Source: Thelephora terrestris (Eukaryota; Basidiomycota; Agaricomycetes; Thelephorales; Thelephoraceae). From it: a stretch of 64,000 nucleotides of DNA. This document shows, one piece after another, positions 46,851 to 58,911 of this stretch. The stretch covers positions 1,984,001 through 2,048,000 of the forward strand of contig WIUZ02000003.1 of NCBI GenBank assembly GCA_015956445.1. The letters are read 5' to 3'. How positions within the stretch are numbered: the first letter of the stretch is position 1; each line of letters begins with the position of its first letter. Below the pieces are notes generated by a model. The model did no database searches, had not been told where the DNA came from, and saw only the letters and a program-made list of their open reading frames with translations. Both the position numbers and the translations under genes were made by a program.

Positions 46851-49154
46851 ATGATGCAACGTACCGCTGCGTCAAAAAAGGTCCCTCTCGTCCGTTTTAG
46901 GTCGACAACTGTAGGGACTTCCTCCATTGTCGAGGCAAAATCGAGAGTTCTTGAGCATGCAAGGAACATCTCTCGTACCAGCATCAAGAATGCTCAGCCT
47001 GCACCGAACGTGTATGTCTTGTTCTCTTCTGCTATATTCACGGAGCCCTGCTAACTTTTGACTCGTTCAGGCGACCAACATCAGCACCGATCTTCCCGAC
47101 CCGTAACAACATCCCCTACCAAGCCCCTTCTTTGGCCCAAGAGCAAAACCTCGACCACTCGTTCATCGGCAAAACCGGCGGCGAGATCTTCCACGAGATG
47201 ATGCTCAGGCACCGCGTCAAACACATCTTCGGATACCCGGGCGGCGCAATCCTACCCGTCTTTGACGCCATCTACAACTCTCCCCACTTCAAATTCATCC
47301 TCCCTCGACATGAACAGGGTGCAGGCCACATGGCCGAGGGCTATGCACGTGTGTCCGGAAAACCAGGTGTTGTGCTCGTCACCTCCGGACCGGGAGCTAC
47401 GAACGTCGTTACTGCCATGCAAGACGCCCTCAGTGATGGCGTCCCCCTCGTCGTCTTCACTGGCCAGGTCGCCACCTCAGCGATCGGATCTGATGCTTTC
47501 CAAGAGGCCGATGTCATTGGTATCTCAAGAAGTTGCACAAAATGGAACGTTATGGTCAAGGATATCGCCGAACTCCCTCGGAGAATCAACGAAGCGTTCA
47601 AGATCGCTACCTCAGGACGTCCCGGTCCCGTTTTGGTCGATCTCCCCAAGGATATAACCGCAGGTGTCCTCCGTACGCCCCTCCCTTTCAAGGCTACCAC
47701 CCCCGGACGGCCCTTGGGCCTCCCGAAAAACCCTTTACGGTCCGAGGACGGCGTTGCGATCGACATGCTTGCGATCAAACAGGCAGCGGATATGATTAAC
47801 GCAGCCCAGCGACCGATCATTTACGCGGGGAACGGTGTCTTGTCTTCTCCCCTCGGCCCTCCTCTCCTCGCCAAGCTGTCGGAAATCGGAAACATTCCTG
47901 TAACTACCACCCTCCAAGGCTTGGGTGCCTTCGATGAGTCCTCGGAGCGCTCCCTGCATATGCTCGGCATGCACGGTTCCGCCTATGCCAACCTTTCCAT
48001 TCAGAATGCGGACGTGATCATCGCCCTCGGTGCTCGGTTCGACGACCGCGTTACGGGTAAAGTCGATACCTTCGCCCCTGCTGCACGAGCCGCTGCTATT
48101 TCGGGTCGCGGAGGTATCATCCACTTCGAGATCCTGCCGAAGAACGTGAACAAGGTTGTAGAGGCTCAGATCCCCATTCTCGGAGACGTCGTCGCTGGCC
48201 TGAACGCCCTCGTGCCCCTGATCCGGTCTCCCGATTCCAACGGAATGACCGGAGCTAGGGACAGCTGGTTGAATGAAATCAAGGAGTGGAAGAGCAAGTA
48301 CCCGTTCACGTATGAGCCTTCGAAACCGGGGAACGATATGAAGCCTCAGGAGGTTATTGAGGAGATGGATAGGCAGTTGAGCAAGGATGAGAAGAGGAAG
48401 GCGGATACCGTCATTACGACCGGTGTGGGTCAGCATCAGATGTGGGCCGCTCAGCATTATAGGTGGAAGGTTCCCAGGAGTATGGTGACCAGCGGCGGTC
48501 TCGGCGTACGTTTTCTCGAACTTGCCTGTTCTTTGCACTGCGTTACTGACGTACGATGGATCTTGCTGTAGACCATGGGCTTCGGTTTGCCGGCGGCTGT
48601 CGGGGCGAAGGTCGCCGCTCCACACAAGACCGTCATCGATGTCGACGGGGACGCCAGTTTCAGCATGACCGCTATGGAGCTCCAGACTGCTAGCCAGTTC
48701 AACATCGGGGTGAAGGTCTTGGTGTTCAACAACAGGTTCCAGGGAATGGTTCTCCAATGGCAAGGTGAGTTACGATCTGCGTTCCGTTCCTTCCGTTCAC
48801 CCTCTGATCTCTCAACCGCCTTCAGACCTGTTCTACGAGGCTAGGTATTCCCACACGGAGATGTCGAATCCGGACTTTATCCTCCTCGCTCAGGCTATGG
48901 GCGTGCACGCGATCAGGTGTGAGAAGTTTGAGGACCTGCCGGCGAAGATGAAGGAGTTCTTGGACTACAGGGGCGATAGACCCGTCCTGATGGAGTGTTT
49001 GGTCGAGACGAACGAACATGTGTTCCCGATGGTAAGTCCTCGGATATGGTCAACCGTTTTCAAAAGGTACTGACGGGAGACGATTCAGGTTCCTGCTGGC
49101 AAGGCTTTGCATGAGCAGATCTTGCACAAGTCGTTGAGGACGCCGACAGAGTGA
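46851..49154 (+). CDS. ILV2: Acetolactate synthase catalytic subunit, mitochondrial
   Basis: ThDP-dependent first common enzyme of valine, leucine and isoleucine synthesis. Exon 1 (MMQRTAASKKVPLVRFRSTT) is a basic presequence. After an intron (about 47013-47070) the catalytic exon has KTGGEIFHEMMLRHRVKHIF, FGYPGGAILPVFDAI, the catalytic Glu in LPRHEQGAGHMAEGYAR, TSGPGATNVVTAMQDAL, DAFQEADVIGISRSCTKWNV and GARFDDRVTGK. After two more introns come DVDGDASFSMTAMELQTASQ (ThDP/Mg motif) and NNRFQGMVLQWQ, whose Trp is the conserved inhibitor-site residue. The last exon ends LHKSLRTPTE (stop 49152-49154). About 690 residues, complete. The loop GQVATSAIGSDAF has Ala where plants and yeast have Pro. 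Confidence 0.96.
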
Positions 49155-50136
49155 AGGAGGGATCGGACGACGGGGGGGCTTTTTATTTCCTTTCATTCGG
49201 GACTGTGATTTCGTTCGGATCTTTGGTTTTTCTGTATATCCATCTACTCTCCCCACCCTTTCCTATCAGCACCCGCCATTTTCTTACCCCACAGGGAGGC
49301 GCGGTTTGGTTCCTCGCCCTTGCTTTCCGTCCAATCCTCGACGCGGGACTTGAGGGCCTTCCAAGTCCTCGAGGTCTCTTATCCCCCAACCCATCCAGCC
49401 TCAAGACATTGACACGCCACTGTTGCCGCTCATAACACGGCCCTAACAAAACCACGATGCGTTGCGCAGTCGAGAGTGATATATATAGACGTGCATATAC
49501 TTTGCTTTTTCATCCAGGTCTTCTTGCGTTGTTTTGGATTATTTACTTAGTGGTTGGTTGCACCCCGGGGAGTTGCTGCCTGGGGACTTGAGGCAAAAAA
49601 TGGACAAACCATATAAATCCAAGTCACGGTCCGAATCCGATCCGAGTCGAGTCGAGAGCCACCTTTTTCGTCGAGTGAGACTTCTCCCCCTTATGGATCC
49701 GAAGGCAACAGAGGGCCACTCTTGGGGCGAATCGAGTGCTGTGAAAAGGCGAGTAAATTCTACCGGGGGATACACTGTGTGCACGATCAATGATATCTGG
49801 GCCGGGAGATCATCATCAGATACTGAGCCAGTTTCAAACGAGCCTCGCCCGTTACGGCTCGTGCTACGAGATTCAAACTCACGTATCGCGGCGTCCGCTC
49901 TCTTTGAGGACTCTGACGTTTGAGGCACAGGCCTGGAGGTCCAGGGTTTCTACGATGTATTGAACGGTGTACCCGAAAACAATGACAGGATGGTACCAAG
50001 TGCCTTACGGACGTAAATGGTTTTATGTAAGCAAATATACCGCAGAAAAGAAAGCAGAGAGGCGAGTGAAAAGGTGGGAGGGTGGTGAATGGCGTGGACG
50101 TTCGATTGTTGAAGCTACAAGTATATGACTCAAGTG
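49155..50136. other. Intergenic between ILV2 and the FunK1 gene
   Basis: Overlapping frames on both strands at 49534-49928 are mirror frames without domain similarity. Convergent 3' ends; I see no gene. Confidence 0.45.
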
Positions 50137-52814
50137 TCAGCATGCAGGCACACAGGTCGGGGTCGTAAGCGGAAGCGGAATCGCTTTGGAATCGTAGCGG
50201 ATGATGAGCCCTTCAAGTTCTCCAGATAGCCGACGGACTGGTTCGATGAAGGAAGAGTAGTCGATGTGACCCGCCAACGTTTCGTCGTCGAATGGGGCGA
50301 TTTCAGCGGCGGAGCCTCCGAGGCCTTGCTGCTCCTCTAGCTCATCCATATGCGTGGACTTGAGCGAGAAACCTCTTTTGAATCTAGATTGAAGGGAACG
50401 CAACCATGCACGAAAGTCCTTGAAGCATGGGGACAACTCGATGGGCTTTGGAAGTGTAAAGAAGGTCCACTTTTGGTCTCCAAGTAGGTCGTAGTCCTGT
50501 TGGTTAAACCAGCCCTGATACGGACGGCAACCCCCTCGCATGACCATCTGCAATGGTCCCGTTGTGGACCCTTTCTCATTAGCCAACTTATGGCGCCCGC
50601 ACGTCAGCAACATGACATAGAAGAGCGATTCCAGGTCGTGTCGGTAAAGGTGAGTGGCGCTCGCTCCCGTCAGCAACTCATGAGCCATATATGGAGGCGT
50701 TCCGGTCCGCTGCTGCGACGTTTTGCTATAGTCCTTTTTGAGGTCCTTCGTCCACGACGAAAGGTCATAGTCGGTTAGCACCCCATAGACTCTCCGACTC
50801 GGTTTCCCTTCCGCGTCAGGTTCCTCGCTAATACGACACATGATGTTGTTCGGGCTAGGGTCGCGATGAAGGATCCCAGGGTGATCGTGGAGCCAACGGT
50901 GAACTAGGATGGTGTAAGTGGACGGTACTAGTAGCCGAGAAGCAAAGGGGGCACGCACCACACGCGACATCAACGAAAACCTGTCCAATTTCCTTCACAT
51001 TCCCCAGCGACTTCAGAGGGTGCAGCTCTTCCTGAACGATAATCCGGAGGGCACGCCGCTCATACACAAACTTGCCGTCCGCGGCGAACGTGGCGTCCTC
51101 GAATAGATTCGCGACCGACTCAAAGGTTGAGTCCGTGCCGAAATTGATGTCGCCTGCCCACCAGATCTTGGGGAGGTGCTTGGCTGCCCATGTCGATTCC
51201 TCCTTCTTCGCCTCCTCGATCGCCTTGTTCACGAACTCGTTCTCTGAATCCCGGGTGTAACTCGGCCAGCTGACCTTGACGACTAGCTTTTCCCCCGGCC
51301 ATTTTTCGGAGGTTGCCCTTAGCACCACCGTAGACCGCCCGATAATCGCCGGTTCGCGTGAGATGACATCGCCCAGGGTCAGAGTGAACCCTTTCTTCGG
51401 TTCTTTAACCTTGATTTGCAGCTCGTTCTGATTCTGAATGGCCCTGTCGTCCGACGAAATATTGGTGTCTTTCACTAGTTCGGCGTTGCCTTCTGCGAAG
51501 GTATGCAGAATCCCATTTTGGTCTAACGAAAGGCAGTGAAAGGCGATGATGACGGCGATGAACTGGTCCAACCCGGGGGCCGTGGAAATGTTTATCGCCG
51601 AGGAGACTAGGATGACCGAGCGGTTGGCGTGATACAACTGCAAACGGTCGCGGTCGACAAGGCAGACGGTAGCGTGGGAACGAAGCAGAGGGACGGAGAA
51701 CATCTCCAAAAGATAGCTGCCGATTTGGACTGCCGGACTAGCTTGTGTTTGGGGTTCCGGCGTTGACACAGAAGAACCTGGGTCGTCTTCAGATATCGGA
51801 GGCAAGTTGGATTGCGTCCTGGCTTTCTTTGACGTCTGTTGATGGCTTGTATGCGATTCCCCAGATCGCCGCTTTTTAGACGAAGTGGAGTCGGAACCAG
51901 TCGTGGGCGTAGTAGGTACAACAAACTTGTGCGGACTTTGAGGCGCGTGTTTCGAGAGCGGATCGATCTCTGTCCCCCAATTCAGTGGTGTCCCGCCAGA
52001 GAGAACTCGATACGTGCTTACCATCAATGATCAGCCTTGGTATATGATCTCCATCGCATATGGCGGTGTGATGCGATTTGACTTCGAGGACGTGAAGCGC
52101 GTTAGCCCAGTGGAATTCCTTTGGGGGTTGAAGTTCCCCGCTAGTCTGGCTATCCTTGGTGGCCTGAAAATTCTTGTGGAGGACAACCAGGTCAGGTGAG
52201 ATGTCGGCCCTGTTGATGATGCGGTCGCTGACCTGGTAGTACTGGGGAGTCCCGGAGATGCCGTCAAACTCGGACGCAGACACGACGTCGAGAACAGCGT
52301 GTGCGGTATCCATCAACGGCTTGTAGAATGGTTTCTCCGTAAAACCGGGCGCTTGGCATTGCTCACAGTACTCTCCGTAGCTTTTGCTGAACTCCTCGTT
52401 CGCCTTGACTGCTTCGATAGCCGGTCCCCATAGGGTCTTCCAGTCGCGAGGAACGTGTAGAGCAGACTGCAAGAAGATCTCGAAATCAACAAAGACTCGG
52501 CTTTTGAGATCCTCGTGGATGTAGTCGTCATAGTCGTCGCACTTGTAGCCCTCGACCCGGTCCGTATCGCCTTTTTGTCTCTCACGAGCGGATGTCCCAC
52601 AGTTGCTGGGGGTGTTGCTTGATACATTGTCATAGCAGGTGACACTGGGATCGCGTTTCGGTTTCAGTGTCCTGAAGGGGAGATGATTTGACTGAGCCAC
52701 CGAACGTGGCGGTGTGGTAGACATGGGGAGGTTGGAAGGGATGGGTGAAAAGCATGGATCTGCGCGACGCACCTTGTATAGCTCGACAAACAGGCAAAAG
52801 TCTACGAGAGCCAT
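50137..52814 (-). CDS. FunK1 protein kinase
   Basis: Fungus-specific kinase family expanded in mushrooms. The N-terminal exon (from MALVDFCLFVELYKVRRADP) carries the family's upstream region (WANALHVLEVKSHH). A ~50-bp intron splits IIDE/IDPLSKHAPQ at about 52020-51970. A basic Ser-rich linker follows (SSKKRRSGESHTSHQQTSKK). The kinase lobe shows LVVKVSWPSYTRDSENEFVN; after an intron near 50965-50910 come HPGILHRDPSPNNIM (HRD loop with Asn), LTDYDLSSW (DFG-equivalent DYD, usual DFD in FunK1), RTGTPPYMAHELLTG (APE-equivalent) and HDLESLFYVMLL. About 850 residues, stop at 50137. No break visible; likely active. Confidence 0.9.
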
Positions 52815-53071
52815 GCGTGGATAGTTCTCGGGGTCACCCAGAGGGTCAGCGAGCGTGACAAGAACTTAACCGTGGGATGGTGGCGATCGACGGATCGGAT
52901 ACGTTCATCAATGTTCAACGTTGATTTGATGTCCAAATGCGTGCACACAATGTCACGGGTTCAACACGGTCTGGGCGATTTATTGCGAAACGACTTCGGT
53001 ACTCAAGTACCACTGAATGCAGACACTTCTTTAGGAAAATGACTCGAAAATTGGAAGAGAAGTCCCCTTTT
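52815..53071. other. Short gap between the FunK1 gene and an esterase
   Basis: FunK1 promoter and esterase 3' flank; no other feature. Confidence 0.4.
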
Positions 53072-55578
53072 TCACTGCCCCAAAGCCGTTTGAACCTTGA
53101 TGATGGCGGCGATAGCATCTGCGCGGTAAGTATCAGGAGCGGTGGTGTACTCTTCCGTGGCGTTGTCGCTGAACAGAAACATTTTCTTGCTGTCGAGGTC
53201 ATATTTGGGCCAAGCGATGTTAGACAATACGCTCGCGGCTGTGGAGCCTTCCGGATGGTTAGGGTCCTGATGGTTAACGAAGTTGACTGGTGTGATCCTT
53301 GTCAATCGCAGAGGCCGCACAAACAAAGGGGGGGGAGGGGGGAACGGACACATACCTGTGGCATCCGTGCCAAGGTGATCACCCGTGAGGCCGTACATCT
53401 CGGGAAGCTCGCCACCATGAACGGACCCAAGGTAGAGTGAGTGCTTGTTGCGCTTCCACACTAGATCGTAGAAGTCACAAGTCAGCGCGCTCCCACGCGG
53501 AAGGCAACCCGGTTTAATCGTGGAGGGACGAACAGAATGACCAAACGTTCTAGGTAACAGCCCACTTCGAGAACGCGGACCGACGACCGGACTGGAAGTG
53601 GAGATCGCCCTGGATGGCAGCCAGGCGCTTGAATTCGGGGCTGTTGGGTAGACGTGTCAGCCTCCTGTAAGTCGAAACAACTGGTTGGCCTCACGTCAAA
53701 GCGCTGCGATTCCCGGTATCGAATGGAGAACCCTAAACAACCCAGTCTGAAGGTGTTTTCGAGCGGTCATGTGAAGGAACTCACTGCAGCAGGATCCTGA
53801 GGGTACTTGTCGGCCGCAGAATTGACTTGAGCATCAGTAGCTCCTAGGTAGAGGCCTGCCTTCAAGAATGCCTTGAGGTCGGCATCAGTGCTTTAAAATA
53901 AATTTTGAGACTGTGTGGTTGGGTAGTAGTTCTGCAAGAGGACCCACGTAATCGACTGGTCGTCAAGAGTGAAGAAGCTAAAATGACAGCCTGAGCATCG
54001 GCCAAGACACCATCACGACATCTGGGAAGAGTAGGAACTGGACTCACGTTCCTTCGTCATCAACCTGACCACCCAGGATAGGAACCCTAGCATAGCAGCA
54101 TCCCTCGTTGATATATTGTTTCGTAGTCTTTTGGATCAGTTCTCCGTCCACGCTAATGGCCCAAGTCAAATCCAATCCGTTGAGAGACAAGAAGGATGGG
54201 GTTGTGTTGACAGCATCTGCAAGGGTGGCATACGGAGCAGCTCGGAGGCATTTCAAAGTGTCCGGAGCTGAAGCACATCCGGTGAACTGAACCAATTGAT
54301 CGTAAGTCGCTTGGTAGTTCTAGCTATCGATCTTGTAAGTAACAGATGTATAACTTGAATGCTACGAATTGTGTTAGACTCTTAGCAGCACCAAATCGGA
54401 ATTTCGGATTCGCAAGCGCTTACCAGAATAGCGGCCTTGAAGGGAGGGCTGGCGGGGTTCGTGAGGATGTGGGCGATGATCGACTGTGACCCCGCACTCT
54501 GGCCCCAGCTGCACGGAACGCGCAATATAAGTGATGACCGAATCAATCAGCGGTGACGCGGCGGGTCCGCTGAATTAAACTCACGCGGTAACTTGGTTTG
54601 GATCGCCACCGAACTTGGAAATATAAGCCTTGACCCAGTCCAGGAAGAATTTTTCTGTCGAACCCGCAGATCATCGACGCATCAGTTGCCGAGACCGAAA
54701 GAACCAACAGGAGTGGTAGTCAGAAGCCATGAAAGTGTGTTGATTGAGGTGAAACTCACGATCGTACAAGCCGATGTTCGCGGCTCCTCCAGCTAGCGCC
54801 TCTTTCCCACCGAGGAAACCGAAAGCATTCAAGCGGTAGTTGAAGTTCACGTAGATGACTGGTTCCCCAAGCTCAACAGAACGTTGTACGACGGTGCTGC
54901 CATCATAGGAGGATCCGTCACCAATAGCGAAAGCCCCGCCGTAGAACCACTTATAATGATGTTTCAGAGTCTATCGGGGCCTCATCTAGGATTGCCCAGG
55001 TACTCACGACGACAACCGGGAGGTTACTTTGTTCTGTGACGCCGGCAGGGCGAACCACGTTTGCGTAAAGGCCTGTAACATCGGGTTTCTCGTCAGATTT
55101 CGTCTCACGTTCGCGCCATTCAAACGGTAACAAAAAAACTCGTACAGTCTTCAGACGCGTTGGCTTTCGGGCGAAATCTGGCCAATATGGTGTAGTTGAT
55201 GCCCGGAATATGAGGAGGAGTATGTTCCTGTGGGAAACAGGCGTTTCCGTACGTCGTGGCCTGACAGAAACAAGAAAGGAAACCGAGGTCAGATATCCGG
55301 GTCGAATCTTCGCAACAGAGCACAAGATCACTCACGAGCTTGGTACCGGATAACGAAAGTGGGGGTTGAGGCCGACGGAATCGGAGGTCACCGACTGGAG
55401 GCTGGGCGTAAGGAATGCCCAAGAAAGTCTCTAGCCCACCCGTCGAAGCCCCTTCGAACGTTGCATAACTCAGATTGACGACGGGACCCCCGCCACGTTT
55501 ACTCGAAGCTGCTACGGCGTAAACGCCAACCTGGAGGAACTTGAAGGTCCCGAGAAGTACAAGCGAGTTGAACAACAT
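53072..55578 (-). CDS. Secreted carboxylesterase/lipase type B (paralogue)
   Basis: Begins MLFNSLVLLGTFKFLQVGVY (signal peptide) and KRGGGPVVNLSYATFEGAST, then FLGIPYAQPPVGDLRFRRPQ. Later exons encode FNYRLNAFGFLGGKEALAGG (about 54800-54860), the nucleophile in WGQSAGSQSIIAHILTNP near 54500, GGQVDDEGT near 54050, LYLGSVHGGELPEMYGLTG (His) near 53400 and the end IAAIIKVQTALGQ at 53072. Intron positions agree with the copy at 31475. The catalytic set is complete. Compared with that copy it has a slightly longer signal region and no clear TATTTAAG box (a CTACTTAAG variant at about 55646). Probably an older duplicate on the opposite strand. Confidence 0.9.
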
Positions 55579-56741
55579 CCTTGATGTCGTCGATATGACC
55601 AGGGTAGGAGGGTATGGATGCCACAGAAACAGCCAGCACGCCGGCTTAAGTAGGCATCCTAATGCCCGTACCTATCTCGGTCCATATTGGGATTACTGGG
55701 GTGCAGTTAACCCCTCCGACTCAGGAGCGCATGCCTGACCCAGTGAGAAAAGAGGCGGTGGCAGTCCCCAGGTCAGTACTGAGAAACGATGGGGCTTGGA
55801 ACAAAGAACTCCCTCGCCGACTCCGATGCCGATACCTCGATTGTAAAGAATGATGGAATTGGGAATGCGGAAACAACTGCGCATAAGTTTCGGAAGCTTT
55901 GGCACTGGCAGGGGCCGCGCGTGGAGCGTCACGCGGCGTTTTCCTGGAAGCCGCACGTGACGCTCATTTTTCGGGGATCAATCTCGGATCAATCTTCAAA
56001 TCTCCCCAGTGAGAAGCTCGAGCAGCACTGGCCGGGGTCGTTGAGGAACGCTAACCATATATATGAAATTCCCGGGACGTTAGTACCGGGTCTTGTAGAA
56101 CAGAATTATAAGCGCCACCGCCAACGGCAGGATTTCACGGTTCGTTTGTCACAAGTAACATCAGTCACAGTCACGGCCTCTTTTATTTTTCCCAAACAGA
56201 ATTACAAGCGCCACTGCCAACAACAGGATTTCTCGGTTCGTTTGTCACAAGTAACATCAGTCACGGGCACGTCCTCCTTTTGCGTTATTAGCCGCATTGC
56301 CAGATTTCGGGTCCTCTCCTCTCGAGTCACTGATCCTCTCTTTTCCTCTCCTGCGGTCTGTCTTTCGCAGATGGCTGCAATCAATCTACACGGTTTCCTC
56401 GACCAAAGTTGCGTTCGCATCTCCTTCGACCCCTCCCAGCTGTGGTGGTAAGGCTTGTTAACTTCAGCCTGATAAGTGGTGCAAATGGTCGTGTTGTTCT
56501 GGCCGATGAACTGGTTGTAGGCATTTGCACGATGGCCACTGGTAGCAGCCGGCAGCCAGGCTGGGACCCACCTTCCAAATGGGGCTAATGGTTTGAGGTC
56601 AGCCTCTGTGCTCACCGACAACTGACCACTGCCCCCCCCATAAATAGTGACATGTAGGCCATATATATATATATTTGATATTTTTCTTGGTTCTTCGACG
56701 CCCTTCCCAATGCGAGCGCGAGTAGCAACCGTGCGAAATAT
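55579..56741. other. Unassigned; contains a 96-bp tandem duplication
   Basis: No gene supported. A tandem duplication (56101-56196 and 56197-56275) is described separately. A plus-strand frame (55789-56451) runs through it, without known domains. Confidence 0.4.
56101..56275 (+). repeat. Tandem duplication, 96-bp period
   Basis: CAGAATTATAAGCGCCAC... at 56101 is repeated at 56197 with a few changes; the shared core is TTCGTTTGTCACAAGTAACA followed by TCAGTCAC. Confidence 0.8.
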
Positions 56742-57580
56742 CACTGGGGGCAAGGGGTCACTTACCCAGCGATTACATTGTGATTACATTGTGATTTTTT
56801 AGACAATGTGTCCAGCCTGTGGCCAGGAGGTACATGCTGAGTTCTTTTACAAAGTACCCATCAATGTGACCACAATGTGGCCAGTGGATCCATCTTGATC
56901 ACTTTTACAAAGTACCCATCAATTCGATCACAATGTGCCCTGTGGGTCCATGCAGGATACATTGTAAAAGTATCCATCAAAGTGGCCACTGGGCACTTTG
57001 TAAAAGAAACCCCTGGGTTCTTTCACAATTTTGCTTACAATGTGTCCAGCATACACCTGAGCCACTCATTCAAAGTTCTTTCATAAAGTATCCAGTAATG
57101 TGTCCACGAAGTATTCAACCAGATATTCAGTGGTTTCTTTGAGAGTTTGTTGTGAAATCCAACCACATTGAGAGTTCATTGTGAAAACATTAAGAAGAAC
57201 CTCCTGGGGACATTGTGGTCACATTGCTGGTTACTTTTTGAAAGAACTCTCAATGAGTGGCTCAGGCACCCAGTAGGATAAATTGTAAACAATATTGTGA
57301 AAGAAAACCCTGGTTTCTTTCACAAAGTGCCCAGTGGCCACTTTGATGGATACTTTTACAATGTATCCTGCATGGACCTACAGGGCACATTGTGATCGAA
57401 TTGATGGGTACTTTGTAAAAGTGATAAAGATGGACCCACTGGCCACATTGTGGTCACATTGATGGGTACTTTGTAAAAGAACTCAGCATGTACCTCCTGG
57501 CCACAGGCTGGACACATTGTCTAAAAATCACAATGTAATCACAATGTAATCGCTGGGTAAGTGACCCCTTGCCCCCAGTG
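56742..57580. mobile_element. CACTG-ended foldback MITE (839 bp)
   Basis: Starts CACTGGGGGCAAGGGGTCA and ends with its inverse, flanked by TAT on both sides (56739-56741 and 57581-57583). Almost the whole sequence is a palindrome: for example ACATGCTGAGTTCTTTTACA near 56840 pairs with the stretch near 57475, and the GATCACAATGTGCCC region near 56930 pairs with that near 57390. No coding capacity. CACTG ends and a 3-bp duplication suggest a non-autonomous CACTA/EnSpm relative. Confidence 0.82.
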
Positions 57581-58911
57581 TATGGACTTCGTTAGTGATG
57601 GCGCGACCACATCCCGCGATCAGGCGGGAATCCCAGGCGCCTCTTTCCCTGATGGGTTCCCTCCTTGGATTTCTGCGTAGGGAACGTTCCTGCCCATCCC
57701 CAGGGTGGTTTCCTGTACCCAGCAAAGCGTCGCGACCGTGGGAATGGCACCCCACGCCACAATTGGTTCGGATTCCCCCGATCAAGCTGATCTCGGTTCC
57801 GCGTGCTGCAACTGCATTTCCCCTCTCACCCCTTCCCCTCACCATCTACGTGGCTACCGTCCTCGGGCTGTCCGTCCCGCCAGCTCGCGATGACGTGGAA
57901 CCCATTTCCCCCAACTCCCAGACCGATCAGGTCGTCCGAATGTTAGATCAAGTGAGTAATCTACCTTCCCTCTCAGGAAAGTTTTCCGCTTATCAGGTTC
58001 CCCTCGAATGGGCATCCCCTACCCAAGGGCGACTGGGATGTTCCATCGCCAACCACTGATTGGTCGACGCCCACCCTCTCGTCCCAATCGATGCGCGCAC
58101 CCTCCTATTTGGCAATCATCTGTCCCCTTCCTGCTCGGTAAGTTTTTACCACGTTTCGCGATGGGTAACGACCCTCCCATCCTCACGTGCGCTTTGTAGA
58201 TGCTGCTCTGCCGTCGGTCGACGCCCAGTGAGCCTCCCGCCTTGCGCTCCCTCCCTGCTCGACTTGGAGACTCCCTTTCCCTTTCCCTCCCTTTCCCTTT
58301 CCATAACAACCCTCCCACCCTCACGTGCGCTTTGTAGACGCTGCTCTGCCGTCGGTCGACGCCCGGTAAGCCTCCCGCCTTGCGCTCCCTCCCTGCTCTG
58401 CTTGGAAACTCCATTTCCCCTTCCGTAACGACCCTCATATCTTCGCGTGCGCTTTGTAGACGCTGCTCTGCCGCCGGTCGACGCCTGGTCAGCCTCCAGC
58501 CTTGCGCTCCCTCCCTGCTCAGCTTGGCAACTCCCTTTCCGTTCTGTTTCCTTATTGACGTCCCGCCTCCCGCTCGCTTCTTGTTCTGCTTGGCAACTCC
58601 TTTGCCTTTCCGGTCCCTTTTCCTATCCACGTTCTGCCGAAAGAAGATCGCCTCTCCCTATTTCTCCGCACGCTGCTCTGCGTCGATTGGTTGATGCTGG
58701 CACATCCTGACACCCGACAACCGCTCGTCTCTTGCTCTGTTTGGTAAGCCCTTTCCCGTATCGCTTGCATCGCCGTTTATCGTGTTTACGGTCAGCAACA
58801 GGACTTCCCTGCATTCTCAGGCGCCTCTCTCATGCCCCAGTTCCATTGGTTCTCGTTTTTCCCGATACGTACTTCTTTGTGCATTTCCCTTCCCATTTTG
58901 TCGATCTCTTT
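57581..58911. other. Unassigned C/T-rich interval with tandem repeats
   Basis: A plus-strand frame at 57595-58059 shows no known domain. The rest is CT-rich with the tandem repeat at 58181-58550. I cannot support a gene. Confidence 0.4.
58181..58550 (+). repeat. Tandem repeat, ~120-138 bp unit, three copies plus traces
   Basis: Units begin CACGTGCGCTTTGTAGA (about 58184, 58322) or CGCGTGCGCTTTGTAGA (58445) and each contains GCTGCTCTGCCGTCGGTCGA and TTGCGCTCCCTCCCTGCTC. Partial, diverged units follow at 58556-58620 and 58670. Confidence 0.8.

Noticed and set aside
49534-49928. Overlapping frames of 129 codons on both strands
   Set aside because: Both are open because of Arg/Ser-rich composition; neither has a recognisable domain or a consistent splice context.
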